From the NCBI GenBank assembly GCA_965249215.1, contig CBDFLN010000001.1:806001-870000 (forward strand): DNA of 64,000 nucleotides. The letters are read 5' to 3'. The stretch comes from G963667675 sp965249215. Its GTDB lineage: Bacteria > Chloroflexota > Dehalococcoidia > Lucifugimonadales > UBA3495. This document shows positions 25,641 through 34,548 of the stretch, one piece after another (position 1 is the stretch's first letter; every line of letters starts with the position of its first letter). The position numbers and the translations under genes were made by a program. The notes under the pieces are model-generated. The model was not told where the DNA came from and searched no databases. It saw only the letters and a list, made by a program, of their open reading frames with translations.

Positions 25641-26039
25641 GCTGGGCCGGGCTTAGACGGGATAGCTGCCCGCAGGGTCGAATATCGGAAGGATGGGACA
25701 AACGGTGGGGGCGGAGGCAAGTATGGGGAGGACGGCTTGCCAGAGCGGGGAGAGGCCGGGACTCTTTTTTGCTGAGCCATTTGGAGCCATTCTGAGCCAT
25801 GGACCTCAGGGCGGGCTGACGGAGCCGGCAAGGGTGATCCACTGCCTACTGACAGGATAAGGATGGGGCATGGGGGTGCGCAAGGGGCAAGTGTCAGTGG
25901 GGGTGGGCGCCACCGGGGGTCTGGGGGATGTGCTGGAGGGCTGGGGCGAATGGTCGAGATTCCCGCCGGCGCGGGAATGACGGGGTGGGCGCGGGAATGA
26001 CGGGGTGGGCGCGGGAAAGATCGGGAGGGTGGTCAGATA
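25641..26039. repeat. Repeat-rich intergenic stretch
   Basis: No gene. A block at 25910-25947 (CCACCGGGGGTCTGGGGGAT and following) recurs at 33588-33625. Two adjacent GGGAATGACGGGGTGGGCGC units follow a GATTCCCGCCGGCGCGGGAA palindrome near 25960-26010. GAGCCATT-like elements at 25775-25802 resemble, on the minus strand, the degenerate tandem element found at 58.9 kb. Confidence 0.6.
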
Positions 26040-26720
26040 AGAAATCGGGCTGCGTGGGACGGGATTTCTGACCGAACGAATAGGCGCCTGCGGCATATAT
26101 CACTTGCAAAAAAAGGGCCCCAAGATCAAATCAGGCTGTTAGGTTAGGGGTTGGCAGTTCCGGATTAGACGCCGGGCCTCGGTCCGGAAGGCGGCGGGTA
26201 CGTTCTGTACCCCCTCGAGCGGCTGCCGGGAAAAGGCGTCTGTCGTAAACGGCTCCTCTATCCTTAAACGTCAATGGGGTCTCTATTATGTTGGTGTTGC
26301 ACCGATACCGGGTAATCTTTTTGGTAGCGGCCATCACTGCGCTCCTGGCCGTACACCTGTCCACTGCGGCGACCTCAGCGCAGGTCCCCGGTCGGACGCC
26401 GCTGCCCGCACCAACGGGGTTCGGCATCACCTCCACCACGGATACATCCGCAACCCTCTCTTGGGACACGCACGTCCTGGCGGACCGATTCAAGCTGGAA
26501 TACAAGACATCAATCAGCACCACATGGAGCACCAAGTTCGTCAGCCCTGCAAGCTCAGGGAAGACATCCACCACCGTAAGCGGCTAGACCTGCGATCCCG
26601 CGACCGAGTATGAATTCCGCGTGAGCGCCTGGGGAGACGGCCCCGGGGACCCAATTCCCTACGGCCCCCCGACGGATGCCATATCTCATACGTTCGACTG
26701 CGAACCGGACCCGTACATCG
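26040..26720 (+). repeat. Direct repeat, copy 1 (partner 33682-34361)
   Basis: About 680 bp almost identical to 33682-34361, covering 248 bp of upstream sequence and the first third-kilobase of the protease gene. The upstream part is identical as far as I can read; differences in the coding part are a T5/T4 run, CTAGA/CCTAA and a few substitutions. It marks the left edge of the duplicated cassette. Confidence 0.85.
26288..26587 (+). CDS. N-terminal piece of Calx-beta/metalloprotease protein 1, ended by in-frame TAG
   Basis: Begins with a signal peptide (VIFLVAAITALLAVHLSTAATSAQ) and most of a fibronectin type III domain (PAPTGFGITSTTDTSATLSW, FKLEYKT). At 26585 the codon TAG replaces the CTA (Leu) found at the same place in copy 2. 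The reading frame then continues without shift into the large ORF starting at 26621. So this is the front of one 1354-codon gene interrupted by an amber codon: a point mutation, a sequence error, or stop-codon readthrough. Confidence 0.7.
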   Translation: MLVLHRYRVIFLVAAITALLAVHLSTAATSAQVPGRTPLPAPTGFGITSTTDTSATLSWDTHVLADRFKLEYKTSISTTWSTKFVSPASSGKTSTTVSG

Positions 26721-29700
26721 TGACTTATGACCGAAGCTCGTACAGCGGCGACGAGGGGGATTCGGTGTCTCCGGTCGTCTCCATTACGCCCACTCCGAAC
26801 AGGAGCATTACAGTCGGCTTGACGGCGACTACAGGGACCACTGAGAGCGGCGATTACACGAGGACCGCAACCCAGGCGAGGTTCAATGCTACGACAACCA
26901 GCGTAGGGTTTGACGTCAACTTCGCAGACGACAATGACTGCGACGACGAGGATTTCAGCCTGGGCTTCAGCGGGTTACCGGACGACGTGGAAACGGGCAC
27001 CCAGGCGGCCCCAACCGTTGCCATCGAGGACGACGACAACTGTGTGGTCAACATCAGTGCATCGCCCACGAACCCCGCGGAGAACAGCAACGTTACCGTC
27101 ACGGTGAGCATCCCGTCCAACAGCCCCATCAGCAACCGGTCGCTGTCCATCCCGGTGGTAGTGGCCGCGGGGACGGCCGAGGCCGGCGACTACTCGGTAT
27201 CCGGTCTGCCGGTGACGATCAGCCCCGGCTCAAGAAGCGCCACCTTCACCATCAGCGTCAGCGAGGACGCCCTGGAGGACTGCGAGAACGACACGGTGAT
27301 AGGGAGATTCGGCCCGAGGAGGGACTTCCCTGACAACGTGGTAACTGGGTCGTCCACCAGCGTAACCATCGTGATACAGGACGACGAGCCGACGCGAGAT
27401 TGCCAGTACGTCGTCACTTATGACCGAAGCTCGTATCGCGGCGACGAGGGAGATTCGGTGTCTCCTATGGTTTCCATTACCCCCACCCCCAACAGGAGCA
27501 TCACCGTCGGCTTGACGGCGACTACAGGGACCACTGAGAGCGGCGACTACACGAGGACCGCAACCCAGGCGAGGTTCAATGCTACGACAACCAGCGTAAG
27601 GTTTAACGTCAACTTCGCAGACGACAATGACTGCGACGACGAAGATTTCAGCCTGGGCTTCAGCGGGTTACCGGACGACGTGGAAACGGGCACCCAGGCG
27701 GCCCCAACCGTTGCCATCGAGGACGACGACAACTGTGTGGTCAACATCAGTGCATCGCCCACGAACCCCGCGGAGAACAGCAACGTTACCGTCACGGTGA
27801 GCATCCCGTCCAACAGCCCCATCAGCAACCGGTCGCTGTCCATCGCGGTGGTAGTGGCCGCGGGGACGGCCGAGGCCGGCGACTACTCGGTATCCGGTCT
27901 GCCGGTGACGATCAGCCCCGGCTCAAGAAGCGCCACCTTCACCATCAGCGTCAGCGAGGACGCCCTGGAGGACTGCGAGAACGACACGGTGATAGCGAGA
28001 TTCGGCGCGAGGAGGGACTTCCCTGACAACGTGGTAACGGGATCGTCCACCAGCGTAACCATCGTGATACAGGACGACGAGCCGACGCGAGATTGCCAGT
28101 ACGTCGTCACTTACGATCGAAGCTCGTATCGCGGCGACGAGGGAGATTCGGTGTCTCCGGTCGTCTCCATTAGCCCCACGCCGAACAGGAGCATCACCGT
28201 CGGCTTGACGGCGACTACAGGGACCACTGAGAGCGGCGATTACACGAGGACCGCAACCCAGGCGACGTTCAATGCTACGACAACCAGCGTAGGGTTTAAC
28301 GTCAACTTCGCAGACGACAATGACTGCGACGACGAGGATTTCAGCCTGGGCTTCAGCGGGTTACCGGGTGACGTGGAAACGGGCACCCAGGCGGCCCCAA
28401 CCGTTGCCATCGACGATCTGGATACTTGCAAGCTGAAGTTCTCCGGCGTCTCGGACATCAGCCTAACGGAGGGAGGCTCGGCGCGGAGCGTAACGGTGGA
28501 GTTCTTGGACGGCATCACCACCGACCGGCAGGTGACGGTGCCGATTGACGTCAGGGGCAGCGGCGCCTATAGCTTCACCGGCCTGAATATCCAGGATGAG
28601 TTGGTATTCAGCGCCAATGCCAGGTCAGATAGCTTCAACATGGCCGCTGGTCAGGACGCAGATTGCGATAACGAAAGACTAACCCTGGAACTTGGGAGCC
28701 CTGCCCCGTCCGACGTGAGGTTGAGCACCCCCAATGAAGTGGGCGTTAACATCACCGACGACGACGATTGTGCGACGGTGCCTATCATCACCATCGCCCG
28801 GCACAGCAACACTGCCGAAACAATCGACGAAGGCGAGAGCGCCGACTTCACCCTGACCGCATCCCCTGCTCCGACGTCCAAAATTACGGTACGGGTAACC
28901 GTCGCAGAGCAGGGTAGCTACCTTACTAGGCCCCTGCCCTCCGACTGCCTGGACGCTCAGCCACTTATCAATTGCAACGTAAGCATCAACGCCAACAGCA
29001 GCGCCGGCTCCCTCGCTTTCCCAACTCTAGACGACTCCATCGACGAGGCGCACGGAGTTATACAGGTTACGGTCGAGTCAGGCACGGGCTACACCGTTGG
29101 GAGCCCGTCGTCTGCGACTGTGACCGTTGAGGACGACGATGGACCGCCCGCTCCCACCGGGCTAGGCGGGAACGGGAATATCGTTGATGGTGATGTCAAG
29201 GTGTGGTGGCAGCCCGTCGCTGACGCCGCAGGGTACGAACTGTCCACGGCGGTGGAGTACTGTGAGAAAGTGGGCAACTTATTGGTCTGTACGGAGAAGG
29301 TTGGCACGGAGTTGATCCGGCCAAAGACTACGGCGACGACTATGCAACTGGCCACAGGGAAGGGCGACGGCCAGTTGCAGCCCTTTACGGTTTATCGCTT
29401 GAAAGTCCGCTCTATAGGCTCCGCCAACGACCCGGGCGCATGGTCAGAGCCCGCCTTCATCTATCCCACTAACAGGCCTCCCCTAGCGAGCGACAATCCA
29501 TCGACTACCCTGGGGACGCTTATCGAAACACTTCTTCCGGAACTTCCGGGGGTTAGCCTACCTCCGCCCTTGCCGGAGGTGGCTGGAATGCCCCTCTATG
29601 CCCACGCAAGGAGGTACCCGGGGGAGACAGACACGGGGCCATGGGGGCCATACGAACTCCGATATACGATCTGTTCGGATAGCATACCGACGTTCTCCGA

Positions 29701-30352
29701 CCCCCTTGGGAACGACGTTCGGGTGATCGAAGCGAGGGGGATTGAGCGCGCCGTAACCAAATGGGAGACCGCAATAACGGAACCCGGGGTCGGGCCGATG
29801 GTTGACGTAAGCCGGCACGCACCTTCCATTTTTCATAGTCGCGACAATGGGCCATGCGCTCTGCCCCCACGTGTTTTCGGAATCCATTTTGGCCAAGCCT
29901 ACAACGCTGTCCAGTTCCACGACGACCTTCAGATGGAAGAGCTGCTTTGCTATGCGGGCGAGGGAAACCGCGAACACGAGCCCAGCGCCTGCTGGCGCAC
30001 CGAGTCTCAGTTCAGCGCTCTTTTCTACATGTCTACCGGAGTGGAGCCGCCCCTTGAGCCGATGTTCGAGGGTACGCTTTTGGTGCGTGATGCGCCGACA
30101 TGGGACGGTGATGCGATCGATTGGAGGGCGGGCCTGGATGAGGGGTGCAGCCTCATCGAACACACGATCATCCACGAAATCGGGCATGCTTTCGGCATCG
30201 GTATTCCGGCGCAAGGATACCTTCTCGAGTCGCACCCTCTGCACCGAGAGCGGTCCATCATGAGCATCGACCACGTATTCAGCGGCCCGAAATACTGCGC
30301 GCCGCAAGCCTATGACGTGGTTGCCGTGATGGCTAACCACCAGTCCCGGTAG
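26621..30352 (+). CDS. Large secreted Calx-beta repeat protein with metzincin-like metalloprotease domain (copy 1)
   Basis: 1243 codons in the same frame as the signal-peptide piece at 26288. Order: end of a fibronectin III domain; about five Calx-beta-like modules (YDRSSYSGDEGDSVSP, DNDCDDEDFSLGFSGLPDDV, VAIEDDDNC), of which a 231-residue double module is repeated nearly identically; a second fibronectin III domain (PPAPTGLGGNG, about 840-950); then a C-terminal domain of some 280 residues with HEIGHAFGIG at 1185-1194 and SIMS after it, like the zinc site and Met-turn of metzincin proteases. The third metal ligand is not in its usual place. Acidic DDDD-type loops suggest calcium binding. GTG 26621 is only the first start codon after the TAG; without the signal peptide the product would not be secreted. 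It is followed 35 bp later by a lipoprotein gene. Confidence 0.72.
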   Translation: MSAWGDGPGDPIPYGPPTDAISHTFDCEPDPYIVTYDRSSYSGDEGDSVSPVVSITPTPNRSITVGLTATTGTTESGDYTRTATQARFNATTTSVGFDVNFADDNDCDDEDFSLGFSGLPDDVETGTQAAPTVAIEDDDNCVVNISASPTNPAENSNVTVTVSIPSNSPISNRSLSIPVVVAAGTAEAGDYSVSGLPVTISPGSRSATFTISVSEDALEDCENDTVIGRFGPRRDFPDNVVTGSSTSVTIVIQDDEPTRDCQYVVTYDRSSYRGDEGDSVSPMVSITPTPNRSITVGLTATTGTTESGDYTRTATQARFNATTTSVRFNVNFADDNDCDDEDFSLGFSGLPDDVETGTQAAPTVAIEDDDNCVVNISASPTNPAENSNVTVTVSIPSNSPISNRSLSIAVVVAAGTAEAGDYSVSGLPVTISPGSRSATFTISVSEDALEDCENDTVIARFGARRDFPDNVVTGSSTSVTIVIQDDEPTRDCQYVVTYDRSSYRGDEGDSVSPVVSISPTPNRSITVGLTATTGTTESGDYTRTATQATFNATTTSVGFNVNFADDNDCDDEDFSLGFSGLPGDVETGTQAAPTVAIDDLDTCKLKFSGVSDISLTEGGSARSVTVEFLDGITTDRQVTVPIDVRGSGAYSFTGLNIQDELVFSANARSDSFNMAAGQDADCDNERLTLELGSPAPSDVRLSTPNEVGVNITDDDDCATVPIITIARHSNTAETIDEGESADFTLTASPAPTSKITVRVTVAEQGSYLTRPLPSDCLDAQPLINCNVSINANSSAGSLAFPTLDDSIDEAHGVIQVTVESGTGYTVGSPSSATVTVEDDDGPPAPTGLGGNGNIVDGDVKVWWQPVADAAGYELSTAVEYCEKVGNLLVCTEKVGTELIRPKTTATTMQLATGKGDGQLQPFTVYRLKVRSIGSANDPGAWSEPAFIYPTNRPPLASDNPSTTLGTLIETLLPELPGVSLPPPLPEVAGMPLYAHARRYPGETDTGPWGPYELRYTICSDSIPTFSDPLGNDVRVIEARGIERAVTKWETAITEPGVGPMVDVSRHAPSIFHSRDNGPCALPPRVFGIHFGQAYNAVQFHDDLQMEELLCYAGEGNREHEPSACWRTESQFSALFYMSTGVEPPLEPMFEGTLLVRDAPTWDGDAIDWRAGLDEGCSLIEHTIIHEIGHAFGIGIPAQGYLLESHPLHRERSIMSIDHVFSGPKYCAPQAYDVVAVMANHQSR
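26718..28410 (+). repeat. 693-bp tandem repeat inside the Calx-beta region
   Basis: Unit 1 runs 26718-27410, unit 2 27411-28103, and a third, partial unit 28104-28410. Units differ by only a few bases (for example ATAGGGAGATTCGGCCC against ATAGCGAGATTCGGCGC), so they are recent or kept alike by gene conversion. The same unit occurs in copy 2 around 36273-37070. Confidence 0.85.
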
Positions 30353-30387
30353 GCTTCACTACAAACACAGATAGGACGGTGACCCAA

Positions 30388-33369
30388 ATGCGCGTTCCCG
30401 CAACCGTAATCGGCATCCTGCTCGCGGCATTTCTGTTCCTAGTAGCGGCTTGCGACAGCGAGCCCAGCAACACGCCTACACCCGGGCGCCTCGCCGACCA
30501 GGCCAGCGTTACCATTACGCCTGCACCAGAGCGCCTTACCGACGAGGCCAGCGTTACCATTACGCCTGCACCAGAGCGCCTTACCGACGAGGCCAGCGTT
30601 ACCATTACGCCTGCACCAGAGCGCCTTACCGGCGAGGCCAGCGTTACCATTACGCCTGCACCAGAGCGCCTTACCGGCGAGGCCAGCGTTACCATTACGC
30701 CCGAACTCGAGTACTTCACCGGCGAAATCGAGCCTTGCACCCCGGTCGATGGCTATGCGGTCGATCCGTGCGAAGGCGGCGTTCGCCTGTCGGCGCTTGA
30801 CTGGACCGGTGGCATCATGGCGTCATCGCCAGTGCCCGGCAGTGAGCCCGCACCCATTCGCTCCTTTCTCGAACGCTCGCTTGGGTACACCCCTCACATC
30901 ATCCTGCGGGGTACGTACCTGCCGGACACGCTGCGCTGCGCTGGGTTAGTTCCATATCACACACCGTCGTACCGGGAGCCGGGCTATACCCAGAACTTGT
31001 ATCACACTGAGTGCTATGCCGATGTTCGGGTCAATTCCTACATCGTGGGATCCGGTCCCAGCAAGCTAACGGTTCTGGTGGCGTTCGATCCCTGGTTTGC
31101 TCATGAGTTGGTACGGATGGCTGAGGCTGGGAGCAGGTCCGTTGAAGAGCAAATCGCGTTTAACCGATTCGGGCTCGAACACATATTTGGGACTGGCATC
31201 CAATATTACCCGGAATCTACCGGGATTGGTGGGCGGGAGGCCATCCTGTTCATTGGACCGTCACACAACGCAGCGACCGAGGTATGGGAGGTGTTCAACA
31301 CCTGGGACATCCAACGGAACGACGACAATGAGGTGGTCGTCATACACCCGTCCAGAGACCGCTGGGAGCTGTATCAGCCCGACACGTATCAGACCCACAT
31401 CGACAAGCTGGAAATGAGCCTTGCCGCCTTCACCACGGCCGCGAGCGCAGCCCACCAGGCCCTAGTAACCGAGTACGGCGGACGCATAGGCCCGTCGGAC
31501 GCGGATGGTAAAGCCAGCGGCGTGACCCTGCCCATGCTCGAAACGGACGCCAACCGGTTGGCCCAATTCTTCGATGCCATCGATGCCGACAACCATCCGA
31601 GGGGTACGCCAGCCCCGGTCCCACCGGTCCACGCCTGTGGCACCGGGAGCGCCGCGTTGCAGGGGATGACGGACCCCCTGGACCAGCGGAACATTCGCTG
31701 GGCCTGCGACCTATTGCTGGCCGCCAAGGACACCCTCAGGGGCATCGCAAACCTCAACTGGAGCAAGGACACCAGTATCGCGACATGGGACGGTGTCACG
31801 ACCGGGGAGACAGCCACCCTGGGCGAGGCCCAAGGGGTCACGAAGGTAGTGCTCCCCAACAAGGGGCTGACCGGCATCATCCCAAGCGAGATCGGTGAAC
31901 TCATCTGGTTGACCCACTTGAACCTGAGCAACAATTCCCTGACCGGGGATATACCAGGGGAACTGGGCTGGCTGGGGCATCTGGAAGAAGTCCGCCTTTC
32001 GGGCAACAGCCTGACCGGCTGTATACCCTTGGCGCTGACAGATGTGGCCACCAACGACTTGAACTCGCTGAATCTGCCATACTGCGAGCCCACAGTGCCT
32101 ACCGGTGTCAATGGTACTCCCGCTGAAAACAGCATAGCTGTTGGCTGGAGCGCCGGAACTAACGTTAGCAGGTACCGGCTGGTGCATAGATCAAGGGCAT
32201 CCGGCGCTCTACGGGGCACCGTGACGGACACTACAACGACAAACAGTTACACCTTGTCTGGCCTCGCCTGCAACACTCTCTATGATTTCAGAGTGAGTGC
32301 CTACGGCAGCGGCGCCACCTATGCTGCTACCTGGGGTGGCTGGTCGCCGGTGACGAGCGCGACAACCACAGCCTGCGTCACCCCGGTGTTCGACGATGAG
32401 TCCTATGCGTTCTCTATCGCTGAGGACGCCAACTTGGGAGCGGCCGTAGGGAGCGTGTCGGCCACCGATGACAGCGGGAATCCGGTGACCTACGCCGTCA
32501 CGGCGGGGAACGAGGCGGGGCTGTTCGCACTGGATGCAAGCAGCGGGGCCATAACCGTAGCCGGGGGCCTGAGCGGTCAGGCGGGGACGACGGTGACGCT
32601 GACGGTGGAGGCGACGGACCAGGGCGGAAGTTCGGCCAGCGTGACGGTGACTATCTCGGTAACCAGGTCGTGCTCAAGCGGGACTGCCATCACAGACCCG
32701 GCCTCGAACCCGGGGCTGGTGGGGGACTGCAACACGCTGCTGGGGCTGAAAGATGCGCTGGCGGGGAGGGGGACGCTGAACTGGGGCGTCGATACGGTGA
32801 TGACCAGTTGGGACGGGGTGACCCTTGCCGGGACGCCCCGACGGGTAACCAAGCTGGACCTAGCGCGCGATGGACTGACTGGGGTCATCCCACCTGCGCT
32901 GGGAGACCTGGAAAAGCTGGACCGGCTGGAACTGGGAAGCAACAGTCTGACGGGAAGCATTCCGGCGGCGCTGGGAAAGCTCGCGCAATTGGAGCACCTT
33001 GGGCTGGACTCCAACGATCTGACGGGGGCGATCCCTGCGGACGTTGGGAAACTGACCAAAGTGCGCCAGGGCGTGGGCGTCCAAGGCATCGGTTTCGGCC
33101 AGTTCCCCCGCAGCCCGGGCAAAGTCCCGCACCTGCCTGGGATTAACTACTGCTATAGCCAGTTGGGATCCGGCCAGTTCTCCTGCCAGGGCCATTTCTA
33201 TTCCACCGGTGGCTTCCAGCACTATCAATTGGGGCCCCAATTCTCCAAGACGTTCCACCAGGTGGCTGATCCCTCTAGAGTCGTGGGAAACCTGCCACGA
33301 CTCACCGGTAGCACGCACCGCCACATCCAAACGGTCTTTGGAAACATCGATACCAACAAACAGCGGTGA
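30388..33369 (+). CDS. Surface lipoprotein with stalk repeats, LRR, FN3 and cadherin-like domains (copy 1), chimeric 3' end
   Basis: From ATG 30388 (GTG 30379 also possible) 993 codons. Lipoprotein signal with lipobox LVAAC; five 15-residue repeats RLTDEASVTITPAPE (residues about 34-108) forming a stalk; a domain of about 330 residues shared with copy 2 (TGEIEPCTPVDGYAVDPC...); plant-type LRRs LTGxIPxxLGxLxxLxxLxL at about 487-560; fibronectin III about 570-660; a cadherin-like repeat (FDDESYAFSIAEDANLGAAV) about 667-755; and a second LRR block from 820. After about residue 890 the sequence is the antisense of an IS110 transposase, so the natural 3' end is lost. Probably displayed on the cell surface for adhesion or binding; function is inferred from domains. 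Confidence 0.75.
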   Translation: MRVPATVIGILLAAFLFLVAACDSEPSNTPTPGRLADQASVTITPAPERLTDEASVTITPAPERLTDEASVTITPAPERLTGEASVTITPAPERLTGEASVTITPELEYFTGEIEPCTPVDGYAVDPCEGGVRLSALDWTGGIMASSPVPGSEPAPIRSFLERSLGYTPHIILRGTYLPDTLRCAGLVPYHTPSYREPGYTQNLYHTECYADVRVNSYIVGSGPSKLTVLVAFDPWFAHELVRMAEAGSRSVEEQIAFNRFGLEHIFGTGIQYYPESTGIGGREAILFIGPSHNAATEVWEVFNTWDIQRNDDNEVVVIHPSRDRWELYQPDTYQTHIDKLEMSLAAFTTAASAAHQALVTEYGGRIGPSDADGKASGVTLPMLETDANRLAQFFDAIDADNHPRGTPAPVPPVHACGTGSAALQGMTDPLDQRNIRWACDLLLAAKDTLRGIANLNWSKDTSIATWDGVTTGETATLGEAQGVTKVVLPNKGLTGIIPSEIGELIWLTHLNLSNNSLTGDIPGELGWLGHLEEVRLSGNSLTGCIPLALTDVATNDLNSLNLPYCEPTVPTGVNGTPAENSIAVGWSAGTNVSRYRLVHRSRASGALRGTVTDTTTTNSYTLSGLACNTLYDFRVSAYGSGATYAATWGGWSPVTSATTTACVTPVFDDESYAFSIAEDANLGAAVGSVSATDDSGNPVTYAVTAGNEAGLFALDASSGAITVAGGLSGQAGTTVTLTVEATDQGGSSASVTVTISVTRSCSSGTAITDPASNPGLVGDCNTLLGLKDALAGRGTLNWGVDTVMTSWDGVTLAGTPRRVTKLDLARDGLTGVIPPALGDLEKLDRLELGSNSLTGSIPAALGKLAQLEHLGLDSNDLTGAIPADVGKLTKVRQGVGVQGIGFGQFPRSPGKVPHLPGINYCYSQLGSGQFSCQGHFYSTGGFQHYQLGPQFSKTFHQVADPSRVVGNLPRLTGSTHRHIQTVFGNIDTNKQR
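30487..30711 (+). repeat. Five 45-bp tandem repeats coding for a Thr/Pro stalk
   Basis: Units start at 30487, 30532, 30577, 30622 and 30667. Inner units are identical except GAC/GGC at one codon; the first and last are slightly diverged. Copy 2 of the lipoprotein lacks this array. Confidence 0.92.
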
Positions 33370-33381
33370 CTTCTCCTTCAT
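33060..33381 (-). mobile_element. IS110-family transposase, 5' fragment
   Basis: From ATG 33381 on the minus strand: FVGIDVSKDRLDVAV (catalytic Asp), LIVLEATGGIEMALAGEL (catalytic Glu), AIAVVNPRQVRDFARAAG and ETDALDAHALAHF (further Asp). This is the RuvC-like DEDD half of an IS110 transposase. At about 33060 the frame runs into antisense of the lipoprotein LRR, so the C-terminal Tnp_20 domain with the catalytic serine is missing and the element is dead. The break is internal to both genes, indicating a deletion or recombination after insertion. Confidence 0.82.
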
Positions 33382-33681
33382 TCCTCAACCTCCTCCAGAG
33401 ATGTTTTCCCTCACTCTGGCCCAACCTTGCCTAATTCGGGCTCCACGGCCCATTCAACTGTTCGGGCTGCGAGCAGGCAGGACGTGACGACCCTGCTGAG
33501 GCACGGTCTTCAAGACCTGGGACGAACCGGTCTGTCACGTCCATGTTTAAGATACAAGGGCGAACGGGGGGGAGGGAGGGGCCGCCACCGGGGGTCTGGG
33601 GGATGTGCTGGAGGGCTGGGGCGCCGGGCCTTTCTTTATCCCGAGCCGAGGCGCCGTATCGATACGAAAGGTACTCAGAAC
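33382..33681. other. Possible IS110 left-end sequence and repeat remnants
   Basis: No gene. The first part directly upstream of the IS110 start is where IS110-group elements carry their left end and bridge-RNA region, but I cannot define its boundary. From 33588 to 33625 it matches 25910-25947 upstream of copy 1, so the intergenic parts of the duplication have been rearranged. Confidence 0.4.
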
Positions 33682-34361
33682 AGAAATCGGGCTGCGTGGG
33701 ACGGGATTTCTGACCGAACGAATAGGCGCCTGCGGCATATATCACTTGCAAAAAAAGGGCCCCAAGATCAAATCAGGCTGTTAGGTTAGGGGTTGGCAGT
33801 TCCGGATTAGACGCCGGGCCTCGGTCCGGAAGGCGGCGGGTACGTTCTGTACCCCCTCGAGCGGCTGCCGGGAAAAGGCGTCTGTCGTAAACGGCTCCTC
33901 TATCCTTAAACGTCAATGGGGTCTCTATTATGTTGGTGTTGCACCGATACCGGGTAATCTTTTGGTAGCGGCCATCACTGCGCTCCTGGCCGTACACCTG
34001 TCCACTGCGGCGACCTCAGCGCAGGTCCCCGGTCGGACGCCGCTGCCCGCACCAACGGGGTTCGGCATCACCTCCACCACGGATACATCCGCAACCCTCT
34101 CTTGGGACACGCACGTCCTGGCGGACCGATTCAAGCTGGAATACAAGACATCAATCAGCACCACATGGAGCACCAAGTTCGTCAGCCCTGCAAGCTCAGG
34201 GAAGACATCCACCACCGTAAGCGGCCTAACCTGCGATCCCGCCACCGAGTATGAATTCCGAGTGAGCGCCTGGGGGGACGGCCCCGGGGATCCAATTCCC
34301 TACGGCCCCCCGACGGATGCCATATCTCATACGTTCGACTGCGAGCCGGGCCCGTACATCG
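33682..34361 (+). repeat. Direct repeat, copy 2 (partner 26040-26720)
   Basis: Offset 7642 bp from copy 1 up to the T-run near 33958, then 7641 bp. See the partner for content. Confidence 0.85.
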
Positions 34362-34548
34362 TGAGCTATGATGCGCCCAGTTACACGGGCAACGAGGGCC
34401 GCTCCGTAAACCCGATCGTTTCTATTACGCCCACGCCGAACAGGAGCATCACCGTCGGCTTGACGGCGACTACAGGGACCACTGAGAGCGGCGACTACAC
34501 GAGGACCGCAACCCAGGCGAGGTTCAATGCTACGACAACCAGCGTAAG
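33930..34548 (+). pseudogene. Calx-beta/metalloprotease protein 2, N-terminal segment (frameshifted)
   Basis: ATG 33930 matches the copy 1 start, but a run of five T in copy 1 (ATCTTTTTGG) is four here, so translation stops after MLVLHRYRVIFW. In the shifted frame from 33962 the sequence is intact: end of the signal peptide, fibronectin III, and the first Calx-beta module (YDAPSYTGNEGRSVNP). The Leu codon that is TAG in copy 1 is CTA here. At 34548 the gene is interrupted by an IS element after target bases GTAAG. The gene continues at 36273 and 39537. Confidence 0.8.

Noticed and set aside
26854..28110. Repeated minus-strand frames in the Calx-beta region
   Set aside because: They recur with the 693-bp unit as shadows of the coding strand.
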